From UBA5336 sp039034035 (GTDB taxonomy: Bacteria; Pseudomonadota; Alphaproteobacteria; Caulobacterales; Hyphomonadaceae): a stretch of 8,014 bases of DNA. Shown one piece after another: positions 1 through 5,336 of the stretch. Position 1 is the stretch's first letter. Each line of letters opens with the position of its first letter. Location of the stretch: the NCBI GenBank assembly GCA_039034035.1, contig JBCCBN010000138.1, forward strand, positions 1 to 8,014, written 5' to 3'. The notes under the pieces were generated by a model. It saw only the letters and a list, made by a program, of their open reading frames with translations, did no database searches and was not told the DNA's origin. The position numbers and the translations under genes are program-made.

Positions 1-597
1 CAGCAGGCCCGTCATCTCATGGCCGCCGTCCTTGCCAACCAGCGTCACGGCAATTGCGAAACCGAGATTGGGAATGAACGGGAATGGGTGTGCCGGGTCG
101 ACCGAGAGCGGGGTGACAATCGGAAACAGCCGTTCCTGGAAATACGTATCGAGAAAGTCGCGGTCTCCCGCATCGAGATCGGCGTTGGAAAGCACGTGAA
201 TGCCCGCCCCGGCGAGCTCTGCCTTGAGAGATTTCCAGCGCGCCTGCTGGTCGTCCATCAAAGTGGAGGCGGCGGTTTCTACGGCGGCGACCTGCTCAGC
301 CGGCGTCAGCCCATCCTGGCTGGGCCGGGTGATCCCCGCACGCACCTGCTCGCGCAGGCCGGCATAGCGGACCATGTAGAACTCATCGAGATTGTTGGCC
401 GAGATCGACAGAAAGCGCAGCCGCTCAAGCAGCGGGTGCGCTGCGTTGGCCGCCTCTTCGAGGACGCGTTGATTGAATGCGAGCCAGGACAATTCGCGAT
501 TGATGAACCGGCCCGGCGAAGACATGATCGCTGGCGGCTTGGGCCTTGCGCGCACTTTCACATCACTCGCCGGTTCAGTTGTCGGTTTCTTCGTCAT
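1..597 (-). CDS. ppk: Polyphosphate kinase 1, N-terminal part (C-terminus outside window)
   Basis: PPK1 reversibly transfers the gamma-phosphate of ATP to inorganic polyphosphate. The first 199 residues are visible; the family usually runs to about 700, so the catalytic histidine and phospholipase-D-like domains lie beyond the left edge. Visible landmarks are the N-domain signature FINRELSWLAFNQRVLEEA (31-49), the ATP-contacting FLSISANNLDEFYMVR (62-77), and the start of the head domain with FPIVTPLSVDPAHPFPFIPNLG (158-179). All align well from memory with E. coli PPK. The start chosen is the ATG at 597, giving a basic, proline-rich leader of about 30 residues before the conserved region. An in-frame ATG at 525 would remove 24 of these and cannot be excluded, since neither start has a strong Shine-Dalgarno. 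With the 597 start the gene overlaps hdaA by 23 bases, so the two are probably co-transcribed and translationally linked. Identity is near certain; only the exact start is open. Confidence 0.95.
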   Translation of the reverse strand, partial: MTKKPTTEPASDVKVRARPKPPAIMSSPGRFINRELSWLAFNQRVLEEAANAAHPLLERLRFLSISANNLDEFYMVRYAGLREQVRAGITRPSQDGLTPAEQVAAVETAASTLMDDQQARWKSLKAELAGAGIHVLSNADLDAGDRDFLDTYFQERLFPIVTPLSVDPAHPFPFIPNLGFAIAVTLVGKDGGHEMTGLL

Positions 598-1267
598 CGG
601 TTTCGAACTCGCCCGTATCGCCCAGCACCTGGCGCGCCACCGGTACCGTAAGGCCCCGACCAGTGCCAGAGACGGCATCGCATAATTCTTCGGCCAGGGC
701 CTCTATCGCGGCATAGTCCCGAGGGATGCGCTTTTCGAGATAGGACCAGACATCGTCCGGCAGCCCTATATAGCGCCGGTGGCAAGCCGCTTCGAGGAGG
801 TCATGATCCATGCCGGGATCCGGCAGGTCGACCATGACCACGGTCATTGCCCGCAGCCGGGACAAGAGATCGGGCTGGCGGGCGGGCCAGTCTACCGGCG
901 GTATGGCGGCGGTGAGCAAGACCCGCCCACCCGCCGAGCGCGCCGCGTTGAGGACATGGAGCAGGCGGTCATCATCAAGGCCAAGATGGGCGTCATCGAT
1001 TGCGATTGCACCAGGCCCTGCCCGGTCCAACTCGATCAGGGGGGCGCTGTTGAAGCCCGATGCATCATGGCAGCGTCCGCCCGCTTGCGCCGCCCAGATC
1101 GACGCCATGCAGGTCCGTCCACAGCGCGGCGGACCGACGAGGCAGAGCCAGGATGCCGGCCAGGGCGCCCCCGGCTGCAGCATGTCGACGGCCTGACGAT
1201 TGCCCCTGCCGATCACCAACTGGGCAAATGTCCGCTCACCAGGGGAGAAATCGAAGGCGTACTGCAT
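575..1267 (-). CDS. hdaA: HdaA/Hda-type DnaA regulator (short DnaA-like AAA+ protein)
   Basis: Hda-type proteins bind the DNA polymerase sliding clamp and stimulate ATP hydrolysis by DnaA, preventing re-initiation. The 230-residue protein has only the AAA+ part of DnaA and no helix-turn-helix DNA-binding domain, as expected for Hda. Motifs: an N-terminal clamp-binding-like hexapeptide QYAFDF (2-7), a Walker A-like loop GPPRCGRT (45-52), Walker B AIAIDDAH (87-94), a sensor 1 region RVLLTAAIPP (115-124), the Box VII arginine in PDLLSRL (132-138, R137), and a probable sensor 2 arginine in IPRDY (R183). The Walker A lysine is arginine and the clamp motif is more aromatic than the usual QLxLPL, so ATP handling may differ from E. 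coli Hda. The C-terminus is acidic. The ATG at 1267 is preferred over the TTG at 1273 because AGG lies 9 bases before the ATG. The gene sits 48 bases after the DUF2066 gene and overlaps ppk. Confidence 0.88.
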   Translation of the reverse strand: MQYAFDFSPGERTFAQLVIGRGNRQAVDMLQPGAPWPASWLCLVGPPRCGRTCMASIWAAQAGGRCHDASGFNSAPLIELDRAGPGAIAIDDAHLGLDDDRLLHVLNAARSAGGRVLLTAAIPPVDWPARQPDLLSRLRAMTVVMVDLPDPGMDHDLLEAACHRRYIGLPDDVWSYLEKRIPRDYAAIEALAEELCDAVSGTGRGLTVPVARQVLGDTGEFETDDEETDN

Positions 1268-1315
1268 CGGCAATGGCCTGTTATTTCCGACCCACGTTTC
1301 GCGCGTCAGCGCGGT

Positions 1316-2341
1316 TTACCGCGCACCTGCAACTGCGGAGGTGAGCACCCATCCGGCTGGATCAGGATCGAGTGCTACGCCGCGCTGGCGCAGCTCGTTC
1401 TGCAGACGCGGCACGTCTTCACCGGCAAAAGCGAACCGCACCATCGAGCCGTCCCGCGCGATGGCAATCGTCTGAAAATCGGATACCAGCGGCGAGCGGA
1501 TCAACGCGGAGCGGAGCGTGTTCCATTCAGCGACCGATGTGTAGAGAATGCTCGCATTGACCAGCGATTTCACGTCCGAGCGGATGATGGCCTCGCGCTT
1601 CCAGATCTCGCCGAGATAGGCGGTGGCAGCGGCCACGGCATCATCCATCGTGGCGACGGGATTGGTGGTGCCGAGGGCACGCTCGCCATTGGGGCCGGTC
1701 TGGGCGAGCCGCACGCGATAGGCGCCTTCGGTGCCAAACAACTGGGCCTTGATCGCGCGCTTGGCGCCCGTGGAAGAGACCTCAGCGCTGAGGGCGTCCC
1801 ATCCTGAGTTTACACCATAGAAAAGGCCCGCTGCGGTGACATACTGGGCCAGGGCGCCGGGATCGGCTTCAGGCCAGGCTGCTTGCCAATCGACGCTCAT
1901 CTCCCCGCCGCCCACCGGCACCAGAAGCGCAAGGGGGGCTTGCCGGTCGAGATAGGGAACACCTTGCTCATCCAGATAGGCGCGGACCGAGCGGGGATTG
2001 AGAACCACCGACATGACCGCCACATAGCGCCCGCCGCCGCGGCTTTCCTCTTCCACGTCCACAGCCGCAGCGAGGGATTCGGCGAGGGTCTGGTCGATGT
2101 ACAGCCCCCCGGCAGCCTGGCGATCTTCCTGCAGCGTGATCTTCTGGACAAACCGGCGCGCACCCTCCAGACGCGCTGCGGCAAGGGCTCGCCGCTGGGC
2201 TTCGATCACCGATGGAGCGGTTTCATCGACCTCGATACCTTTCACCGTATAGACGGATCGGATGTCTGCCGCGCTGGGTGCCACGAGCAGCGATAAGGCC
2301 AGTCCGGCCAGGGCAAGCGCCTGAAGCAAAACACGAATCAT
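1316..2341 (-). CDS. Secreted DUF2066 domain protein of unknown function
   Basis: A 341-residue protein with a clear Sec signal peptide: MIR, a hydrophobic stretch over residues 4-20, then APSAAD with likely cleavage after A25 (SAA|D). The product should be periplasmic, or envelope-attached by unknown means; there is no lipobox cysteine. The DUF2066 pattern is the alanine/arginine-rich helix AQRRALAAARLEGARRFVQKI (48-68), then the beta-strand-like YVAVMSVVLNPRSVRAYLDEQGVPYLDRQAPLALLVPV (106-143). The C-terminal 70 residues (WNTLRSALIRSPLV, then VPRLQNELRQRGVAL) look like a second small alpha/beta domain. No biochemical role is established that I know of. In Pseudomonas a DUF2066 gene also lies between purM and hda, so the linkage is old. 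The ATG at 2341 is chosen because a GAGGAG ribosome binding site precedes it and the signal peptide begins there; the frame stays open far upstream, but only as antisense to purM. Confidence 0.85.
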   Translation of the reverse strand: MIRVLLQALALAGLALSLLVAPSAADIRSVYTVKGIEVDETAPSVIEAQRRALAAARLEGARRFVQKITLQEDRQAAGGLYIDQTLAESLAAAVDVEEESRGGGRYVAVMSVVLNPRSVRAYLDEQGVPYLDRQAPLALLVPVGGGEMSVDWQAAWPEADPGALAQYVTAAGLFYGVNSGWDALSAEVSSTGAKRAIKAQLFGTEGAYRVRLAQTGPNGERALGTTNPVATMDDAVAAATAYLGEIWKREAIIRSDVKSLVNASILYTSVAEWNTLRSALIRSPLVSDFQTIAIARDGSMVRFAFAGEDVPRLQNELRQRGVALDPDPAGWVLTSAVAGAR

Positions 2342-2351
2342 GCTGGGTCCA

Positions 2352-2357
2352 CTCCTC
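2352..2357 (-). promoter_or_regulatory. Ribosome binding site of the DUF2066 gene
   Basis: On the minus strand this reads GAGGAG, with 10 bases between it and the ATG at 2341. It decides the start against an upstream in-frame ATG at 2371, which lies before this site and would add 10 polar residues ahead of the signal peptide. Confidence 0.7.
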
Positions 2358-2382
2358 TTCGGGGGCTCCATAGCAGCCCATC

Positions 2383-2413
2383 GCGGTTGCCGGAACCAAT
2401 TGATGGCAACCGC
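2383..2413. repeat. Perfect 9-bp inverted repeat in the DUF2066-purM divergent spacer
   Basis: Arms GCGGTTGCC (2383-2391) and GGCAACCGC (2405-2413) are exact reverse complements around 13 bases that contain the palindrome CAATTG (2397-2402). Arm centres are 22 bp apart, close to two helical turns, which would suit a dimeric regulator. As RNA it could also form a stem 57 bases upstream of the purM start. It does not match the E. coli PurR consensus. No T-run follows on either side, so a terminator is unlikely. The symmetry is directly visible; a regulatory role is inferred. Confidence 0.55.
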
Positions 2414-2470
2414 CGGGCACCCGCCAGCGCTCCTATGGCGTACCGGCCGGCTCCATGATAGGCGCGGGCG

Positions 2471-3535
2471 ATGACGGATTCGAAGCCAGACACGACCGGT
2501 GACGCTCCAGAAAGCGCGATTGAACCCGCGCCCCTGACCTATCGCGATGCCGGTGTCGACATTGAGGCAGGCAATGCGCTGGTCGGCGCGATTGGACCGC
2601 TGGCCAAGGCGACAAGCCGGCCCGGAGTGATGGGCGCACTGGGCGGATTTGGTGCCCTGTTCGATGTGAAAGGGGCGGGGTTCACAGATCCCATCCTGGT
2701 ATCGGGCACCGATGGCGTAGGCACCAAGCTGATGGTCGCGTTCGAAACGGGGCAACATGGCAGTGTCGGGATCGACCTTGTGGCCATGTGCGCCAATGAC
2801 GTTCTGTGCCAGGGCGCCGAACCGCTCTTCTTCCTCGACTATTTCGCCACCGGCGCGCTTGAGCCCGGCGTGGCCGAAGCGGTGGTGTCCGGCATTGCCG
2901 AAGGGTGCCGGCGGGCGGGCTGCGCGCTGATCGGTGGCGAGACGGCGGAGATGCCCGGCATGTATCCGCCCGGCCATTATGATCTCGCGGGATTTGTCGT
3001 CGGCGCGGTAGAGCGCGACCGCATATTGCCCAACCGGGAGGGCATGAAAGCGGGGGACGCGCTGATCGGCATGGGCAGTTCGGGGCCCCATTCGAACGGA
3101 TATTCCCTCATCCGCAAATGCGTGGAGCGGGCCGGACTGACCTATGACGAGGCGGCCCCGTTCGCCAATGTCTCACTCGGCGAAGCGTTGCTGACGCCGA
3201 CCCGGCTCTATTCCGACATGGCCTTGCCGTTGATCCGGGGCAAACAGGTAAAAGGGCTCGCGCACATCACCGGCGGCGGGCTGACTGAAAATGTTCCGCG
3301 GATGCTGCCTGACGGGCTTGTGGCATTGATCGATGACGCCGCTTGGCAACCGCTGCCCGTCTTCCAGTGGCTCCAGGATGTGGGCAAGATCAGCGATGCG
3401 GAAATGCGGCGGACCTCCAATATGGGGATCGGTCTGGTCCTGTGCGTAGATGCCCGCGACCGCGACGGGGTACTGCTGGCCCTATCGGAAATGGGGGAAG
3501 ACCCGATCCTGCTGGGCGAGCTGCGGTCAAAATGA
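2471..3535 (+). CDS. purM: Phosphoribosylformylglycinamidine cyclo-ligase (AIR synthetase)
   Basis: PurM closes the imidazole ring, converting FGAM and ATP to aminoimidazole ribonucleotide, step 5 of cytosolic IMP synthesis. The 354-residue protein is full length (E. coli 345) and carries the family blocks in order: YRDAGVDIEAGNALV (24-38), GGFGALFDV (58-66), SGTDGVGTKL (78-87), GIDLVAMCANDVLCQGAEPLFFLDYFATG (100-128), GGETAEMPGMY (155-165), MGSSGPHSNGYSLIRK (201-216), HITGGGLTEN (265-274) and RRTSNMGIG (313-321). The N-terminus is about 15 residues longer than in E. coli and is low in conserved content. The ATG at 2471 is the first usable start; its Shine-Dalgarno is poor (AGG at 2460-2462). 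It overlaps purN by ATGA, indicating an operon with translational coupling. Any promoter should lie in the divergent spacer, where the 9-bp dyad sits, but I could not identify a convincing -35/-10 pair. Confidence 0.97.
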   Translation: MTDSKPDTTGDAPESAIEPAPLTYRDAGVDIEAGNALVGAIGPLAKATSRPGVMGALGGFGALFDVKGAGFTDPILVSGTDGVGTKLMVAFETGQHGSVGIDLVAMCANDVLCQGAEPLFFLDYFATGALEPGVAEAVVSGIAEGCRRAGCALIGGETAEMPGMYPPGHYDLAGFVVGAVERDRILPNREGMKAGDALIGMGSSGPHSNGYSLIRKCVERAGLTYDEAAPFANVSLGEALLTPTRLYSDMALPLIRGKQVKGLAHITGGGLTENVPRMLPDGLVALIDDAAWQPLPVFQWLQDVGKISDAEMRRTSNMGIGLVLCVDARDRDGVLLALSEMGEDPILLGELRSK

Positions 3536-4119
3536 ACCGGACGCGCCTCGCCGTGCTTATTTCGGGCCGCGGCTCGAACATGGAAGCGCTGCTCCAAGCG
3601 GCGAGCAGCCCCGACTATCCAGCGCAACCCGTTCTGGTGCTGTCGAACAGGCCCCAGGCCAAGGGATTGGAGACCGCTGCCTCGGCAGGCGTGCCAATCG
3701 CGGCCATCGATCACAAACCCTTTGGCAGGGACCGGCAGGCGTTCGAGCGCGCAATACAGGCCGAACTCGACGCGCAAGACGTTGAGTTCATCGCGCTGGC
3801 AGGCTTCATGAGGGTCCTAACGCCATGGTTCGTGGCGCAATGGACCGGGCGGATGGTCAACATCCACCCATCCCTACTGCCGAAATACAAGGGACTCGAC
3901 ACCCACGCCCGCGCCATCGAAGCAGGCGACGTCGAAGCCGGCTGTACGGTGCATTTCGTCTCTGAAGGGGTCGATGAAGGGGACATCATCGCCCAGGCGC
4001 GCGTACCCATTCTGGGGGGAGACACCCCCGACACGCTGGCCGCGCGCATCCTGCCCGAAGAACATCGGCTCTATCCCGAAGCCCTCGCCATGGCCATTCG
4101 CGCGACCGAACAGGATTGA
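3532..4119 (+). CDS. purN: Phosphoribosylglycinamide formyltransferase (10-formyl-THF dependent)
   Basis: PurN transfers a formyl group from 10-formyltetrahydrofolate to GAR, giving FGAR, step 3 of IMP synthesis. The 195-residue protein is typical in length. It shows the phosphate-binding loop ISGRGSNMEALL (10-21), the active-site segment MVNIHPSLLPKYKGLDTHARAI (108-129) with catalytic N110 and H112, and the third catalytic residue D151 in VDEGDII, matching Asn106, His108 and Asp144 of E. coli PurN. The C-terminal EEHRLYPEAL is also usual. The start ATG (3532-3534) overlaps the purM stop TGA (3533-3535); a much earlier in-frame ATG at 3343 lies inside purM and is rejected, because conserved sequence begins only after 3532. 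Products of the adjacent genes are two enzymes of one pathway, though purL, purQ and purS for the intervening step are not in view. Confidence 0.97.
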   Translation: MNRTRLAVLISGRGSNMEALLQAASSPDYPAQPVLVLSNRPQAKGLETAASAGVPIAAIDHKPFGRDRQAFERAIQAELDAQDVEFIALAGFMRVLTPWFVAQWTGRMVNIHPSLLPKYKGLDTHARAIEAGDVEAGCTVHFVSEGVDEGDIIAQARVPILGGDTPDTLAARILPEEHRLYPEALAMAIRATEQD

Positions 4120-4132
4120 CCCCTCTCACCCG

Positions 4133-4157
4133 CGGTGCGCCGTGACAGATCGCACCG
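4133..4157. repeat. 7-bp inverted repeat downstream of purN
   Basis: CGGTGCG (4133-4139) and CGCACCG (4151-4157) pair perfectly around an 11-base loop, 13 bases after the purN stop. It is where a terminator would be expected, but no T-run follows (next bases ATTGGCG), so an intrinsic terminator is doubtful. It could be a weak or Rho-assisted 3' end, or chance in GC-rich DNA. Confidence 0.3.
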
Positions 4158-4231
4158 ATTGGCGACGATCACTTAAGGGTGTAGCAGGTTACAGGATGAT
4201 CTGGCCGCGCCGTCTCCACACTCTGTCGAGA

Positions 4232-4259
4232 CGGGTCCGTGACCGGTTAAGGGGACCCG
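4232..4259 (+). promoter_or_regulatory. Hairpin overlapping the ribosome binding site of the oxidoreductase gene
   Basis: CGGGTCC (4232-4238) and GGACCCG (4253-4259) are exact complements with a 14-base loop. The right arm ends 2 bases before the ATG at 4262 and takes in the last two G of the Shine-Dalgarno AAGGGG (4249-4254, 7 bases from the ATG). If folded in the mRNA it would partly hide the ribosome binding site; alternatively it is a DNA operator. The pairing and the Shine-Dalgarno are visible; control is inferred. Confidence 0.4.
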
Positions 4260-4261
4260 AT

Positions 4262-5278
4262 ATGCCAAGACCGCTTCGGATCGGGACGCTGGGGGCCGCC
4301 CGCATTACGCCAACCGCCCTGCTCCACCCGGCCTGGGCGATTGGCCAGGTCAAAGTCCCCGCGGTAGCGGCACGCGACCGGGCGCGGGCCGAAGCGTTTG
4401 CCGCCGCCCATTCCATCCCCCGGGTGCTGGACGATTACGCGGCACTGATCGCCGATCCCGACCTCGATGCGATCTACAACCCCCTGCCGATCGACCAGCA
4501 TGCGCCCTGGACAATCGCCGCGCTCGAAGCAGGAAAGCATGTCCTGTGCGAGAAACCGTTCGCGATGAATGCAGGCGAGGCCCGGGCCATGCTGGCAGCG
4601 GCGGAAACATCGGGCAAGCGGCTGGTGGAGGCGTTCCACTATCGCTACCACACGGCTTTCGAGACCTGCCTCAACTGGGTGCGGACTGGCACGATTGGGC
4701 AGATCCAGCACATTGATGCCGCCTTCAACGTGCATATCCGAGACAAGGATGGGCAGGAAATCCGCCACCGCCCGGAAAATGGCGGCGGCGCGATGATGGA
4801 CCTTGGGTGCTATCCCGTAAGCTGGGTGTTGATGCTGATGGATGAGGCCCCAGTGGACGTAACCGCCGAGGCGCGGCTTACACCTTCGGGTGTGGATGAA
4901 CGCTTCGCCGGCACGCTCGGTTTCGCTTCTGGTGCAAGCGCCAACGTTTCCTGTGACATGGGACCGGGCGCTGCGGTGCGAATGGAAATGACGGTAACCG
5001 GATCGGACGGCACCATCGCGTTCGTCAATCCGCTGGCGCCGCACATGGGAGCAACGGTGACCCTGAAACGCGCTGGCCGCGAAGACGAAACCCACACGGC
5101 TTCGCTGATCAGCACCTATACATTCCAACTCGCGGCTTTCGTGTCGGCTATTGCCACGGATGGCCCACCCCTACCGACCGAAGGCACCCAGGTGATCGAA
5201 CGTCAGCAGGAGACACTCGACCGGCTCTATACAGCAGCGGGCCTCGCGCATTTGCGAGAGACCGACGCTGGCGCGTGA
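4262..5278 (+). CDS. Gfo/Idh/MocA family NAD(P)-dependent oxidoreductase
   Basis: The 338-residue protein belongs to the family of cytosolic NAD(P)-dependent dehydrogenases acting on sugars, inositols and dihydrodiols. The N-terminal Rossmann fold opens with IGTLGAARITPTAL (7-20), a glycine-rich loop like that of the xylose/dihydrodiol dehydrogenase branch. IYNPLPIDQHAPWTIAALEAGKHVLCEKPFAMN (71-103) follows, holding the EKP motif with catalytic lysine K98. The C-terminal substrate domain shows VEAFHYRYH (122-130) and GGGAMMDLGCYPVSWV (174-189). Substrate cannot be told from sequence. The ATG at 4262 is supported by AAGGGG 7 bases upstream and by the Rossmann start at residue 7. The frame is open further upstream, with an ATG at 4196 and a GTG at 4142, but these would add basic, non-conserved residues. 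The ABC ATPase gene follows after 58 bases on the same strand, so co-transcription is possible but not shown. Confidence 0.9.
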   Translation: MPRPLRIGTLGAARITPTALLHPAWAIGQVKVPAVAARDRARAEAFAAAHSIPRVLDDYAALIADPDLDAIYNPLPIDQHAPWTIAALEAGKHVLCEKPFAMNAGEARAMLAAAETSGKRLVEAFHYRYHTAFETCLNWVRTGTIGQIQHIDAAFNVHIRDKDGQEIRHRPENGGGAMMDLGCYPVSWVLMLMDEAPVDVTAEARLTPSGVDERFAGTLGFASGASANVSCDMGPGAAVRMEMTVTGSDGTIAFVNPLAPHMGATVTLKRAGREDETHTASLISTYTFQLAAFVSAIATDGPPLPTEGTQVIERQQETLDRLYTAAGLAHLRETDAGA

Positions 5279-5280
5279 GC

Positions 5281-5299
5281 TGCGGTTGCGAACACCGCA
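5281..5299. repeat. 6-bp inverted repeat just after the oxidoreductase stop
   Basis: TGCGGT (5281-5286) and ACCGCA (5294-5299) pair around a 7-base loop, starting 3 bases after the stop codon. There is no T-run, so it is at best a weak 3'-end structure. It directly abuts the TTGACA described in the next entry. Confidence 0.25.
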
Positions 5300-5331
5300 T
5301 TGACAGGGCGCGCCCAATCCCGCGCTATCGC
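5300..5331 (+). promoter_or_regulatory. Candidate promoter of the ABC ATPase gene with palindrome in its spacer
   Basis: A consensus -35 TTGACA lies at 5300-5305. A weak -10 candidate, GCTATC (5324-5329), follows after 18 bases; its GCTA start resembles the Caulobacter sigma-73 -10, though that consensus has a shorter spacer. The perfect 10-bp palindrome GGGCGCGCCC (5306-5315) abuts the -35, and CGCG repeats flank CTAT (5321-5332). If used, transcription would begin at or within a few bases of the ATG at 5337, giving a leaderless mRNA; consistent with this, no Shine-Dalgarno precedes the ATG. The -10 is poor, so this is a suggestion only. Confidence 0.3.
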
Positions 5332-5336
5332 GGACC

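Noticed and set aside
779..1807. 342-codon plus-strand frame across hdaA and the DUF2066 gene
   Set aside because: Arginine- and glycine-rich translation with no domain; it is the complementary-strand shadow of two well-supported genes, a common effect in GC-rich DNA.
2342..3091. Long minus-strand open frame continuing upstream of the DUF2066 gene, antisense to purM
   Set aside because: It has no recognisable domain, lies opposite highly conserved purM sequence, and the DUF2066 gene has its own ribosome binding site and signal peptide at 2341.
4159..4187. Possible promoter TTGGCG-17-TAGCAG before the oxidoreductase
   Set aside because: Only a partial match to any sigma-70-type -10; similar matches are expected by chance.
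4142..4261. Longer oxidoreductase starting at the GTG at 4142 or the ATG at 4196
   Set aside because: The added residues are basic and not family-like, while the ATG at 4262 has a better ribosome binding site and begins 6 residues before the Rossmann strand. Kept only as an alternative.
4247..5128. 293-codon minus-strand frame inside the oxidoreductase gene
   Set aside because: No family resemblance and wholly antisense to a clear Gfo/Idh/MocA coding region.
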